A stretch of 64,000 nt of DNA, taken from positions 1 through 64,000 of the forward strand of contig JBCBOS010000017.1 in NCBI GenBank assembly GCA_039821145.1, given 5' to 3'. A program made the position numbers and the translations under genes. The stretch comes from JBCCSZ01 sp039821145. GTDB lineage: Bacteria; Bacteroidota; Bacteroidia; Chitinophagales; Saprospiraceae. Below the pieces are notes generated by a model. The model was not told where the DNA came from. It ran no database searches and worked only from the letters and a program-made list of their open reading frames with translations. Numbering within the stretch: position 1 is the first letter of the stretch; each line of letters begins with the position of its first letter. Below, in pieces: positions 17,313-27,441 of this stretch.

Positions 17313-18440
17313 TCATTTTACCCCTCCCCACCTCCGATGAACCCGCTTCCTCGCCCGCTTCTTCTGCCGACTGTTCTTCGGACAAGACACACAATCATTC
17401 CTGCCCATCGGAGTCAAGACTTCCAAACTGATCTCCAAGGCCCCAAAGCCCTTGCTGTCTCGCTTCAATCCAGAGAGGTTGATGTCGTAGGAGGCCAGTA
17501 GGTTGACAGTGCCAAAATGGAAGCCTCCTTGTAGGATCAGGCTTTCCGTTTGCATCCAGTCGAGGGCTTGTTCTGTCGGATTGCGTTGGCGGTCGGTCAG
17601 GCGGAGGCCGATGCCGGCGGTGGGGCCGAAGACTTCGTCATTGTAGAGGTCGTAACTGAATTGGACAATGCTTTGGAGCATCCAGAATTTTCGTTGGCGG
17701 AAGTGGTAGACCTCCCAATTGACGTAGACTTGGTCTTTGGCATCGAGGACTTGCCAGTCCAGGTAGCTGCTGGTGCGAATGGGTGGCTTGTTTTCTCCCT
17801 CGGTGGCCCCTGATAGAAAGGCCTGCCGGGGCTCTCCCAGGATGTGGGCAAAATTGACTCCCACTTCTACGGCATTGCGTCGCAAAACCAGTCCGACAGC
17901 AAAATCGCCAAATTGGTATTGGTCTGTGAGAAAGTTCTCGCCCGTGGCTGCGTCGGGATCAAAGCCGCCGTCGATGAATTGGGCGTTGAAGCTCAGGCGG
18001 TTGATGTCCAGGCTGTGTTGGACCAGGCCGATCTCTGCCCCGATGGCAATGTAAGCATCGGAAATGCCCTGGTCGAGTAGGTGCATGTAGGAACCCGCCA
18101 GCTTGGCTTGGGCGCTGCGGTAGGGGGCTGTCCCCAGTTCGTCGGCATACAATCGCATGCCAAGGCCGAAATATCCATTGCCTCCCTGGCTGCAAAAGCG
18201 GAAGGAATAGGCGGCTGCTTGGGTGTGGTAGGCTTGGTCTTCCAATACATTCCACCACTGGGATCGATGGGAGAGATTGATTCGATGCCTGCCATTGAAG
18301 GCACCCGTCCGGGCGGGGTTGAGGTATTGGGGTTGTTGGGCGGCCATGGACCAGACGGCGTCTTGGGCCAGAATGGGGGAGAGGGTCAGGCACAAAAATA
18401 GTAAGGTGGAGAGTAGGTATCGCATGTTGGTATTTTTCAT
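17313..18440 (-). CDS. PorP/SprF family outer-membrane protein
   Basis: The product has 375 residues with a signal peptide (MKNTNMRYLLSTLLFLCLTL, ending near ILAQ). The mature start AVWSMAAQQPQYLNPARTGA and the following HRINLSHRSQWW are the hallmark of the PorP/SprF family. The rest is a beta-barrel pattern of alternating strands (YFGLGMRLYADELG, FAVGLVLRRNAVEVGVNFAH). PorP/SprF proteins act with the type IX secretion system, often attaching a partner surface protein encoded next to them. Here the partner is the large gap-free upstream neighbour (17-bp spacing). The C-terminus has a basic tail (KKRARKRVHRRWGG), which is atypical for a barrel end and may be a small extension. Confidence 0.9.
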   Translation of the reverse strand: MKNTNMRYLLSTLLFLCLTLSPILAQDAVWSMAAQQPQYLNPARTGAFNGRHRINLSHRSQWWNVLEDQAYHTQAAAYSFRFCSQGGNGYFGLGMRLYADELGTAPYRSAQAKLAGSYMHLLDQGISDAYIAIGAEIGLVQHSLDINRLSFNAQFIDGGFDPDAATGENFLTDQYQFGDFAVGLVLRRNAVEVGVNFAHILGEPRQAFLSGATEGENKPPIRTSSYLDWQVLDAKDQVYVNWEVYHFRQRKFWMLQSIVQFSYDLYNDEVFGPTAGIGLRLTDRQRNPTEQALDWMQTESLILQGGFHFGTVNLLASYDINLSGLKRDSKGFGALEISLEVLTPMGRNDCVSCPKNSRQKKRARKRVHRRWGGVK

Positions 18441-18457
18441 TGGGTTAATGGACTCGA

Positions 18458-21400
18458 TCAGGGCAAGAGCAGTTGGATCAATCCCTGGAAGGCTTGCACA
18501 CTGCCGTCGATGTAGCGGACTTTTACCACATAGGTGTACTTGTCTTGCTGTGCGAGTTTGCCTTTGTACATGCCATTCCAGCCTTCCTCTTCTCGGTCGG
18601 GCAGGAAGTTGGTGTTTTCAAAGACCAGGCCTCCCCAGCGGTTGAAGATTTGCATGGATTGGATTTCCTGGACGGCAGGGTTTTCACTGCGGATGAAAAA
18701 CTTATCATTGGTCCCATTTTGGTCGGGGGTAAAGCCGGAGGGAATGAAGATGTTTTTGTCCATCCGGACCGGAATCCGAAGGGTGTCACTGGCGGTGCAG
18801 CCAAATTCATCCATCATGTTGATCACATAGGTGGTCGAGCGGAATGGTGTGGCTGTCGGTTCGGGATCGGTGGGATCGGAAAGTCGATCCGGGGGTTGCC
18901 AGTCAAAGGAGGGATTGCTGCCGTTGTAATCGGTGATGATGTCGTAGGAAGTTCCCAGGTCAATGGTATCCGGAAAGGCATTTTGGATGCTGACATAGAT
19001 GGAGTCAGGCTCGTTGATGCGGTATTCGTATTGCTGCTGGCACTGCAGGCCATCGCTCAATGTCAATTGGTACAAACCGGGTCTGAGATTGCTGAATGTA
19101 AAGCCGATTCTGTCACTGAGACTTGTTGTGTCAAATGGTCCCGTTAGCCGCGCATTGTAGAGAGGAACACCGCCTCGGATGCTGTCGATGAAAAGGAAGC
19201 CATCGTTTTGACCAAAGCAGCTGATGTCTTCCACCCTCGCAATCGGCTGCAATTGGAGATTTTCCGCCATGACAAAAGGCCTCACCGAGCTGCATCCCGC
19301 CCCATCAGTGACAGTAAGTACATACAAGCCCGCTGCCAATTCCATTTGCAATGGCTCATCGCTGCCGTTCGACCATTCATACTGATAAGGGGAACGTCCA
19401 CCATCGGCCACCACTTCCAATGAACCAGTAGATTCCCCAAAACAATCCACCTGTTGATAATCCAGTTGTTGAATGCGGATGGAATCGGGCTGCTCGATTT
19501 GGATGGACAACTCCTGTTGGCAGGCATTGGCATCATTGATCAACACGCTGTACAATCCAGCTTCTAGCCCAGCCACATCCTCTGTCCGCACCCCATTGGA
19601 CCACTCGAAGCTGAATGGAGCGGTGCCAGCAAGGATGTTCAGATTGATGCGCCCATCATTGTCTCCAAAACAGAGAAGGGAGTCAGTGGCCAGTACAGCG
19701 TCAATGGCAGGATGAACAATCAGACTTTGTTGACTGGTGTCAGCACAGCCATCTGCCGTGCGCACGATCAGGCGGACCTGAAAAGTATCTGCCTCTTGGT
19801 ACAAATGACTTGGGTTGGGGTCAAAAGAAAACAGGCCATCTCCAAAATCCCATTCATACCCCACAATGTCTCCCCTGGCATTGCTTTGAAACAGGCTGCT
19901 GTCTCCGGCGCAGAGATTGTTGGGAGAGAATTGAAAATCAGCTGTTGGTTGTTCAAAAATGACCACTGTATCCACTCGTTCCTGAAAACAAATTCCTTCC
20001 CGACCCGCCAGCAGCCGAACCACATATTTTCCACCCTGCAGGTATTCATGCACAGGATTGGTTTGGGCAGAAGTCGCCCCATCTCCAAAGTCCCAAAGAA
20101 AACTACTGGCATCCTGCGAGTCATTGAAAAAGGCCACCTCTGCGGGATCGCACGCCTGCAATACCTCAAATCGAAAGGCCACCTGGGGCAAGTCCCGAAC
20201 AACCAAGGATTGCAGACTGGTATCACGGCAGCCATTGCCATCCGTAACGATCTGTGTCACCACATAAGTCCCCGCCGCTCCGTAGACATGCTGCGTCAGG
20301 CAATCATCGGATAAGTTGCCGTCGCCGAAGTCATAAAAACAACTCAGGCCATTCCCCCTAGAGACATCCTCGAAGGAGACCGGATCTCCCAAACACAGAG
20401 AATCAGTGAACAGAAATTGAGACTGAGGCGGATCAAATACCTGCACCATCTGACAATCAGTATCCGAACAATCACCATTGGAAAAAACCGTCAGACAGAC
20501 CTCATAAGAGCCGGGTCGATGAAAGGTGAAGCTGGGGGAGGAGAGGCTGGACAGAGCGGAGAGGGCCAGGCTGTCCCCAAAATCCCACCGAAATTCAACG
20601 ACATCAGCGGAAGACTGGTTTTCAAAACGGAGCAATTCTCCCGGACAAGCAAAGGCCGGATTTCGGAAAGAAGCCGTCGGCGACAGCACCACCTGAACGC
20701 TTTGTTCATACACATCAAAACCACAACCAAATGCCTGCTGGCGAATCAGATAGGTGCCCGTATCGGCATAGACATGTGTGGGATTGAGTGCGGCAGTTTG
20801 GGTCCCGTCTCCCAAATCGTACCAGACCGGGGCGCCATTGGTACTCAAATTGGTGAGGAAGATGCCATCGCCCAGACACACAATCAAGGGGTCGAGATTG
20901 AAGAGTGCATCGACATCTGTCGGCAGCACCTCTACATTGATGCAAGTCGTATCCATTCCGCAATCATTGCTGACCAGCAAGCAAATTTCAATGGTATCCA
21001 CCACGCTTGTCTGATGAGAAATGATGGGAGGCACGGAGTCTGTCGAGATGAGGACGCCATCCAGCAGCCAGGCATAGGCATCTGGATTGCCCCGGGCATT
21101 GTTGCTCAGAGGGATGGTATCGCCAGAGCAGTAGGTGTCTTTGTCGCTGCCAAATCGGGCCAAGGGCTGGGGACGGACCAGGATGCTTTGACTGGCCACA
21201 TCCTCTGTACAGTCATTGCGAAGGTACAGTCGAATGTCGAAGAGACTGTCTCTTTCAAAAGCTTCCAATAGGAGAGGGGCCGGGTTGGGATCGGTGGAAA
21301 ACAGCTGTCCATTCAACTCCCAGCGATAACGAAGGTTGCTGCCAGTACTGCCATTGAGAATGCCGACCGACAATGGCGCACATCGCGATGGGTCGAAATC

Positions 21401-23287
21401 CAAGTCAAAGGCGGCCTGGGCTGGAGACTCGATGGAGATGGTGCGGGTGGTATCGGCCACACAGGCTCCGCGTTCGATCCGCACGCTTACATCATAGGAG
21501 CCTACGCTGTTGTAAGAATGACTGGCCTGCACCTGATTGCTGGTATTGCCATCTCCAAAATCCCAAGTGATCAGATCGAAGGAAGACGTTCGGATGGTAT
21601 CGAAAAAGACGGTCGTATTTTCACAAGTATCTACCAAAAAATCGACAAACAGTTGGGTGACCGTTACCTCAAAAGAATCCAGGTCTGCACAGGATCGGAA
21701 GCTTGCATCTTCATAGCGATAGTAGAGCACGTGCCGCCCGACGCCGGCCAGGGCGGGGTCGAAGCGACCACTGCTGTCGATGGCTGTCCCGAACCAAAAT
21801 CCGCCAGGAGGGCTGGCCTGGAATTGCACGTCTGTATCGTCCAGGCAAACCTCTGTCGGTGGTGGCATATCGATGTCTGGGTTGATGATGTTGATCCGAA
21901 TGGTATCCGTTTTGATGCAGGGTTCGTTTCCGTAGGTAATGATGTTGATGCCATCCTCGGCAGTTTGAGGGTCCAGGATGCCACTGAAAAGAGCACCATT
22001 GATGCGCCACTCTCCAAAATCTGGTTCAGAGAGGAGGGAAAAGGGACCATCCAGTACGCAGATGGTTGTATCGGCTTGGAAGATTTGGGCAGTGTCTTCT
22101 TGCAAAACAACAAAGGTATCGCGCAGGAGGAAGCTGCCGCAAAACGATTGGTCTAGGGTGGCGGTGACGATGTACTGCCCAGGTCCCAGGGTGACGGGAA
22201 AAGAGCTGGTCAGCATGCCGTTGATCTCATAAGCAATGCCGGGCTCGGGCGGTGGACTGGGGGTGTAGTCCAGAGAGATGCAAGCATCCTCCTGTGGCTG
22301 TAGGGCCACCGCTTCGGGGTCAATGACTCGAAAGAACAAGGTGTCTCGATCTGGAATTTCACAGTCATTGTCTACCGTCAGTACGACGCTGAAAATGCCC
22401 TCTTGAAAAAAGACGATGGAGGGGGTATCGACCGTTGGGTTGCTTTGGCTGGGTGGATCCACGATCCAATCATAGTTGCGGGTTGAGGTCAGGGCCTCCC
22501 ATAGGTAAATGCTTTCATTGGTCGAATTGGTGCTGCCGTCCAGTGCAATGTTTCCCCCTTGGTTGAGGCAGACGATGAAGGTATCGGCCTCCATTGCTGC
22601 AGAGCCATCTGTCACCAATGCTTCGGCCTTAGCCTCTTCTATGACCTGGACCAATTGAGTGGCTGTGTCGCTTTGCAATTCATTGTCTACCGGGCAAATG
22701 TTGCTGGCGATCAGGCGGATTTCGTAGGTGCCAACGGCATCAAAGGAATGACAGGGCTCCTCTTCTGTGTATGTTGTGATCTGTCCGCCTGCTAGGGGGC
22801 GGATTTGCCAATTCCAGAGGCTGTCCCAACAAGCATTCTTGTCCATGCAGATTGGGTCGGAGGAAACACAGTTGGGTGATCCGGCCGAGAAAGAGGCCAC
22901 AGGTTTTGGAAAAATGGAGATGAATTTGACGATACAGTTGGATTGACCATTTTTATACACCACCGACAATTTAATGCCATAGGATGGGGGTTGCTCGGCT
23001 TTGCAGGCCGGGGAATCCGAAATGTCGTAGATGTGTATTTTGTTGTCAAAATCGGGAAAGGTATCGATGGTCCCATCTCCCCAGTCCAACACCATAAAGT
23101 CGATGCAAACGATGGGATTTTCTTCATCGCAGCGGTTGTCGATCTCCACAACGGCTCCTTCGCAAAACTGCGTCAGTCCTTGGGGAAATTCGTATTGAGC
23201 GTTGGGTTGATTACACGTCTGTGTACGGCCTTGGGGCAGAAGAGAAAGCAGCAAAACGAAAAGCAGCGCAATTTTTTTACAGTCCAT
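18458..23287 (-). CDS. Giant PKD/SprB-repeat surface protein with T9SS type B C-terminal domain
   Basis: The product has 1609 residues from the ATG at 23287, giving the signal peptide MDCKKIALLFVLLLSLLPQG. It contains at least six PKD-like domains marked by WDFGDG, YDLGDG or YDFGDG motifs. Three SprB-type repeats follow (CFGDNDGRINLNI, CFGESTGSLEVV, CFGQNDGFLFID), each with an EWSNG-like or GLY-L turn. The last ~95 residues (NIFIPSGFTPDQNGTNDKFF to the end) form the gliding-motility-associated C-terminal (CHU_C) domain, the type B sorting signal for T9SS. With the adjacent PorP/SprF gene it forms the standard secreted adhesin plus anchor pair. Adhesion or gliding is the known role of SprB-like relatives; ligand specificity is unknown. 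Confidence 0.9.
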   Translation of the reverse strand: MDCKKIALLFVLLLSLLPQGRTQTCNQPNAQYEFPQGLTQFCEGAVVEIDNRCDEENPIVCIDFMVLDWGDGTIDTFPDFDNKIHIYDISDSPACKAEQPPSYGIKLSVVYKNGQSNCIVKFISIFPKPVASFSAGSPNCVSSDPICMDKNACWDSLWNWQIRPLAGGQITTYTEEEPCHSFDAVGTYEIRLIASNICPVDNELQSDTATQLVQVIEEAKAEALVTDGSAAMEADTFIVCLNQGGNIALDGSTNSTNESIYLWEALTSTRNYDWIVDPPSQSNPTVDTPSIVFFQEGIFSVVLTVDNDCEIPDRDTLFFRVIDPEAVALQPQEDACISLDYTPSPPPEPGIAYEINGMLTSSFPVTLGPGQYIVTATLDQSFCGSFLLRDTFVVLQEDTAQIFQADTTICVLDGPFSLLSEPDFGEWRINGALFSGILDPQTAEDGINIITYGNEPCIKTDTIRINIINPDIDMPPPTEVCLDDTDVQFQASPPGGFWFGTAIDSSGRFDPALAGVGRHVLYYRYEDASFRSCADLDSFEVTVTQLFVDFLVDTCENTTVFFDTIRTSSFDLITWDFGDGNTSNQVQASHSYNSVGSYDVSVRIERGACVADTTRTISIESPAQAAFDLDFDPSRCAPLSVGILNGSTGSNLRYRWELNGQLFSTDPNPAPLLLEAFERDSLFDIRLYLRNDCTEDVASQSILVRPQPLARFGSDKDTYCSGDTIPLSNNARGNPDAYAWLLDGVLISTDSVPPIISHQTSVVDTIEICLLVSNDCGMDTTCINVEVLPTDVDALFNLDPLIVCLGDGIFLTNLSTNGAPVWYDLGDGTQTAALNPTHVYADTGTYLIRQQAFGCGFDVYEQSVQVVLSPTASFRNPAFACPGELLRFENQSSADVVEFRWDFGDSLALSALSSLSSPSFTFHRPGSYEVCLTVFSNGDCSDTDCQMVQVFDPPQSQFLFTDSLCLGDPVSFEDVSRGNGLSCFYDFGDGNLSDDCLTQHVYGAAGTYVVTQIVTDGNGCRDTSLQSLVVRDLPQVAFRFEVLQACDPAEVAFFNDSQDASSFLWDFGDGATSAQTNPVHEYLQGGKYVVRLLAGREGICFQERVDTVVIFEQPTADFQFSPNNLCAGDSSLFQSNARGDIVGYEWDFGDGLFSFDPNPSHLYQEADTFQVRLIVRTADGCADTSQQSLIVHPAIDAVLATDSLLCFGDNDGRINLNILAGTAPFSFEWSNGVRTEDVAGLEAGLYSVLINDANACQQELSIQIEQPDSIRIQQLDYQQVDCFGESTGSLEVVADGGRSPYQYEWSNGSDEPLQMELAAGLYVLTVTDGAGCSSVRPFVMAENLQLQPIARVEDISCFGQNDGFLFIDSIRGGVPLYNARLTGPFDTTSLSDRIGFTFSNLRPGLYQLTLSDGLQCQQQYEYRINEPDSIYVSIQNAFPDTIDLGTSYDIITDYNGSNPSFDWQPPDRLSDPTDPEPTATPFRSTTYVINMMDEFGCTASDTLRIPVRMDKNIFIPSGFTPDQNGTNDKFFIRSENPAVQEIQSMQIFNRWGGLVFENTNFLPDREEEGWNGMYKGKLAQQDKYTYVVKVRYIDGSVQAFQGLIQLLLP

Positions 23288-23583
23288 TGGAACGAGCTTT
23301 GGGTGGAGAATTTGTTTGTGCCTTGATGGCCAGAACAAATTCTAGAGCAATTTGGAGAACTCCCTTTGGAGAGTTTCCATGTCAACATGCGGGAAAAGAA
23401 AGTGAAAATTGAAAGGCAGAACCTAGAGGAAGACTGCCTATTTTGGTGGGATGAATCGCCTCTTCGAAGCGATTGCAACGCCGATATTTACGCTGCTGTA
23501 AAGATACGATTATTTTCTGTATTTCGAGGGCAGAAAAAATGAAGTATTGGCGATTTTGTATTATTTTATGACTTAAAAATCAA

Positions 23584-24273
23584 ATGAGTGTATTCGTATT
23601 GCCAACCATCGTACGAAAAGAAAATGGAAAAGTCTCAGCAGTGAAAGAGGACGGCATGCCCCCGTCCCATCCCATCTATTCTTTAAACGACTTGATATTC
23701 ATTGACAAACTGAAAAACAGTCTTTTGGAGATTGCAGATCAGAGCTTGGATTTGTCATTTTTCACAACACCGAACGACTCCTCCTATGGCAATTTGAAAA
23801 ACGTGAATACGTCCTTTTCACCCAGTGAAGTGCTCAAATGCATCGGCTTCATCAAGGAGGCTTTCCAAGAGAGGGAGAATGAGTTTGTCAGGCCAATTAC
23901 TTATGAAGGCATCTTTGATGGAAATGGCAAGCAGATCAAGCAAGCCTTCATTCAGTTTGAGGAGGGGAAGCTTTTGTGGAAAAAGAAAATAGATAGATGG
24001 GGGAGCCTCAGTGTTTGGAATGATGTGGCAAGTTTTCAATGGTACGATGACGAAAACAAAAGATGGGGCAAAAAGATTGATTTGACAACAGAAAAACCTG
24101 TTCTCTACGAACTGATCAATGAGGGAGGGAAGAGAATCAAGGGAAAGCGACTTGATTATGATCTTAAGAAGTCAAGATTTTACGATGCCTTGGAACCGGA
24201 ATTGAGCAACATCGAGATGCTGGCAAAGTACGCTGAGAAATATGGGTATGAATTGCAAATTGTACATGGCTGA
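23584..24273 (+). CDS. Hypothetical protein
   Basis: The product has 229 residues, soluble and without a signal peptide. It starts MSVFVLPTIVRKENGKVSAV. A central part with alternating strands (ITYEGIFDGNGKQIKQAFIQ, GKLLWKKKIDRWGSLSVW) and a helical C-terminus are seen. I do not recognise a family. It lies 310 bp beyond the divergent surface-protein start and may be the first gene of the long plus-strand series. Confidence 0.5.
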   Translation: MSVFVLPTIVRKENGKVSAVKEDGMPPSHPIYSLNDLIFIDKLKNSLLEIADQSLDLSFFTTPNDSSYGNLKNVNTSFSPSEVLKCIGFIKEAFQERENEFVRPITYEGIFDGNGKQIKQAFIQFEEGKLLWKKKIDRWGSLSVWNDVASFQWYDDENKRWGKKIDLTTEKPVLYELINEGGKRIKGKRLDYDLKKSRFYDALEPELSNIEMLAKYAEKYGYELQIVHG

Positions 24274-24416
24274 GGATGATTTGTCAAGATCACCCGGTAT
24301 CGGAATGAATTTTTGACAGAGTACAGAGCATTTTGAAAAACTCCTGGAAAAGCAATTTTGCGGCATGAGTTGAACCAGTTGAAAAAACCGGTGTAAGCAT
24401 CGAGAAAGATGCAAGC

Positions 24417-25892
24417 ATGAAAATCAGTTTGTTCCCACTTGGGAGGGCCTTGGGCCAGTATGTCAGCACATTCTTTTGCCCTTTGTTTTTGCTGTTCAGT
24501 GGGAAGTCCCTCGCGCAGGAGGTTGCTCTTCCTTCTGTGATCTTTGCAGTAGAAAACCTTCAGGAAGATTTTGCCCATCTCAGAAAACACATCGAAACCA
24601 AAAACCCGATTGCCTATTTGTACCGCTCCAAGGAGGAAGTGATTTCTTTTTTGGACAGCATCGAGCGGCTGATTGATCGGCCAATGACCGAACTGGAATT
24701 TTACCGCCTCATCAGTCCCATCGCCTCTCTGATCAAGGATGGGCACAATTTGATTCTGCCCAGTGAAAGAGTGAATGCCTACCTCGATCAGTCTCCTCAT
24801 CACCTGCCTGTGGAGATTGCGCTGCTGGACGGCCAACTCTTCATCAAGGAGCACTACAGTCCTTCCAAAGACTTGCAAGCCGGGCAGGAGCTGGACGCGA
24901 TCAATGGTGTACAAGCAAAGGTGATCTTGGACCGTTTGTATGAGGTCTTGCCAAGAGAAGGCCACCAGGTGAGTTTGCCGACCAATTATCTCAACAAGTG
25001 GTTTCGGTATTTTTATCACATGCATTTTGGGTTTGAGAAAGTGTATCACCTCCTGCACACCAATCTGAAAGGCCAGCAAAAGGAAACGGTGGTAGCGGGC
25101 ATGTCATTGGACGACATCATCGAGAAGCGAAAAGAATACCATCCCACCAGTTCGAAGCCCAAGGGGATTTCTGTAGACATCATCGACAAAGATGCAAAGG
25201 TGGCACGCTTGAATCTGCCCACCTTTGCCAAATCATTTTTGAAAAGCCGTTATGGTCAGAAGAAGTTTCGGAAGGAAATTGATCGCTGTTTTGCCATCCT
25301 GTTTCAAGAAGAAATTGCCCATCTGGTCATTGACCTGAGAGACAATTCGGGCGGCAATCCGGCCTACTCAGTCTATGTACTCAAATATTTGTTTGATCAG
25401 CCTTTTACCCAAGCCATGATGGGGCGGGTGGTGACGAAGCCCGAAAAGGAGGGGGTCATGGAAAGGACTTCCAAAAGGTGGTTTCCTTGGTATGGGATTG
25501 GTCGCTTTCGCCCCAAGAAAAAACAGTACTTGGGAGAGCTGTATGTCTTGATCAATGGAGGGACTTTTTCGGCTGCTGTCGAATTTGCGTCTACCCTGCA
25601 ACGGTACGAACGGGCGGTGTTCATTGGGGAAGAGACAGGTGGCAATCCAGTGGTCATGACGGGCAATTATTGGAAGGAAGGGAGGAAGTTACCACATACC
25701 AAGATCGCTCATTACTCAGGCTACATCTGCACGCTTTACGATGACTTGGGCCAAAACAAAGGCCGGGGCATCATTCCAGACCATCCCGTTCAAAAGGGCA
25801 GGGACGATCTGCTGTCGGGCAAGGACTTGGAGATGGAAAAGGCCCTGTCGATCATTGCGAAACGAGTCGGAAGGTCCAGCCTCACTCATTGA
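24417..25892 (+). CDS. S41 family peptidase, exported
   Basis: The product has 491 residues with an N-terminal signal (up to about GKSLAQ). Residues ~260-430 show the S41 protease core: VARLNLPTFA, HLVIDLRDNSGGNPAYSVYV and ELYVLINGGTFSAAVEFAST, with the nucleophile Ser at about residue 385, then FIGEETGGNPVVM. The classic catalytic Lys of Prc-type enzymes is absent, as in many Bacteroidota S41 proteins with a GEETGG motif. No clear PDZ domain is seen; the region ~100-220 is a helical N-terminal domain. It is likely a periplasmic or surface peptidase of unknown substrate. A second, Prc-type S41 protease is encoded at 45833. Confidence 0.85.
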   Translation: MKISLFPLGRALGQYVSTFFCPLFLLFSGKSLAQEVALPSVIFAVENLQEDFAHLRKHIETKNPIAYLYRSKEEVISFLDSIERLIDRPMTELEFYRLISPIASLIKDGHNLILPSERVNAYLDQSPHHLPVEIALLDGQLFIKEHYSPSKDLQAGQELDAINGVQAKVILDRLYEVLPREGHQVSLPTNYLNKWFRYFYHMHFGFEKVYHLLHTNLKGQQKETVVAGMSLDDIIEKRKEYHPTSSKPKGISVDIIDKDAKVARLNLPTFAKSFLKSRYGQKKFRKEIDRCFAILFQEEIAHLVIDLRDNSGGNPAYSVYVLKYLFDQPFTQAMMGRVVTKPEKEGVMERTSKRWFPWYGIGRFRPKKKQYLGELYVLINGGTFSAAVEFASTLQRYERAVFIGEETGGNPVVMTGNYWKEGRKLPHTKIAHYSGYICTLYDDLGQNKGRGIIPDHPVQKGRDDLLSGKDLEMEKALSIIAKRVGRSSLTH

Positions 25893-26086
25893 AAGTCCCC
25901 TTGTGCTCACCCAGACCTCTCCGGATTGGGGATGTAGAAAAAGATGCCTATCTTCCGCTGTCAGGCCCCATTGTGTGGATTGCTTGAGAGCGTCGTTTCA
26001 CAATACCTGCTTGCAAGCCTTTCACCTTCACTAGATTGTATGCTGAGCAGGGGGTAAGTTTGTTCCAAATTAACAAATACAAGAGG

Positions 26087-26878
26087 ATGAGATCGATTTT
26101 GTTCCTACTGAGCTTGGTGCTGTTGGGTGGGTGCCAAACAGAAAAAGGAACTTCCGTTCTGCAGGTAGACCACGTCAACATTTGGATAGACGAGCCAGCA
26201 GCGGGCAAAAAGAAATTGGAGGCGCTTGGCTTTACGGCCATACCAGATTCTCTGTGCCAAGTCCATCAGGGGCAGGGGACGACGGGGCGGTATTTCTATT
26301 TTCTGAATGCCTATTTGGAGTTGATCTTCATCAATGACAGAGAGGAATTTGAGCGGAATGCCCAGAAGAACAATGCCTTGGATTTCTTGGAGCGGTCCAA
26401 CAGTCCAGACAATGGATTTTGTCCCTTTGGTGTGGCCTTGAAAGTGGATGGGTACGATCGGGAGAAAATCCCATTTGATGTGGTGGCCTATTCCCAGGAT
26501 TGGATGGGCCATGGCAACAACATTTATACTGCCAAAAATTCCAAGACAAAAAAAGAAGAGCCATCCATCTTTGTGGTTTATCCAGAAATAGAGTTCGATG
26601 TCTTCGACAGCAAAGATGACTTGCTGAACATTCCCAATCAGTATGCCATGTGGCGGCAGTTTTACCAACACGACAATGGGGTAGAAAAAATCACGAAGAT
26701 CAAAATACACTCCCACCAATTGGAGGAGACCAGTCAAACCGTACAAGCATTGCGGCAAATCGGCACAGTCGAATTGCTGGAAGGGGAGCCGTACCTGATG
26801 GACCTCTACTTTGATGACCACAGGCAGAACCAATCCCACGATTTGAGACCTGTACTGCCATTGAGAATATTTTATTGA
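26087..26878 (+). CDS. Lipoprotein with glyoxalase-like (VOC) domain
   Basis: The product has 263 residues from the ATG at 26087, giving the lipoprotein signal MRSILFLLSLVLLGGC with Cys at the lipobox. The mature part starts with a VOC pattern: LQVDHVNIWIDEPAAGKKKL, then YLELIFINDREEF. These are the strand-helix-strand elements and the metal-site His/Glu region of glyoxalase-like proteins. The second half may be the paired module. Export of a VOC domain as a lipoprotein is unusual; enzyme activity is not shown. A TATCTT-type -7 candidate lies ~140 bp upstream, and the stop overlaps the start of the GNAT gene (TGATG), so the two are likely translationally coupled. Confidence 0.6.
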   Translation: MRSILFLLSLVLLGGCQTEKGTSVLQVDHVNIWIDEPAAGKKKLEALGFTAIPDSLCQVHQGQGTTGRYFYFLNAYLELIFINDREEFERNAQKNNALDFLERSNSPDNGFCPFGVALKVDGYDREKIPFDVVAYSQDWMGHGNNIYTAKNSKTKKEEPSIFVVYPEIEFDVFDSKDDLLNIPNQYAMWRQFYQHDNGVEKITKIKIHSHQLEETSQTVQALRQIGTVELLEGEPYLMDLYFDDHRQNQSHDLRPVLPLRIFY

Positions 26879-27438
26879 TGAGACAAAGCATGGATTTTCC
26901 AGCCAGAACATACAAGATCAAAACGGGTGCATCCGTTGTCATTAGGGTTCCGAAAATCGAGGAAGCCCAATCGTTGATTGATTTGAAATTGGGATACATC
27001 AAAAATGCGACGACGATTCCCATGACTGTCGATGAATATCCCCATGAGTTGGAGAAAGAAGAAAGATTGATCGACCGATATGCAAAGAGTGCCAACAGCA
27101 TCTTGTTGGTGGCAGAGCAGGAGGGGAGATTGATTGGCAACATCGATCTGACGGGCAGTGAGCGAGGAAAGATGCGACACACGGGAATGATCGGGATGGG
27201 CATTCAAGAGCGTTGGCGGAACCAGGGCCTGGGCAGTTGTCTGATCCAATCTGTCCTCGACTGGGCCAAAGATTCTTCAGAGCTTGAAATTGTATGGCTG
27301 GATGTGTACGATTCCAACACCTTGGGATGCCACTTGTATCAAAAAATGGGCTTTCAAGTGAGTGGTGTCATTCCAGGTTTTTTCAAAGAAGAAAGTGGAT
27401 ACAAGGACAAAATTCAAATGTACAAACGAATCAGATAG
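26878..27438 (+). CDS. GNAT family N-acetyltransferase
   Basis: The product has 186 residues from the ATG at 26878 that overlaps the upstream stop. The GNAT core is clear: LLVAEQEGRLIGNIDLTGS, the acetyl-CoA loop GIQERWRNQGLGSCLIQSVL (R/Q-x-x-G-x-G/A type), and the strand VWLDVYDSNTLGCHLYQKMG followed by F. It transfers acetyl groups to an amine on a small molecule, peptide or ribosomal protein; the RimI/RimJ-like layout does not fix the substrate. No signal peptide is present, in contrast to its exported neighbours. Confidence 0.9.
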   Translation: MRQSMDFPARTYKIKTGASVVIRVPKIEEAQSLIDLKLGYIKNATTIPMTVDEYPHELEKEERLIDRYAKSANSILLVAEQEGRLIGNIDLTGSERGKMRHTGMIGMGIQERWRNQGLGSCLIQSVLDWAKDSSELEIVWLDVYDSNTLGCHLYQKMGFQVSGVIPGFFKEESGYKDKIQMYKRIR

Positions 27439-27441
27439 AAC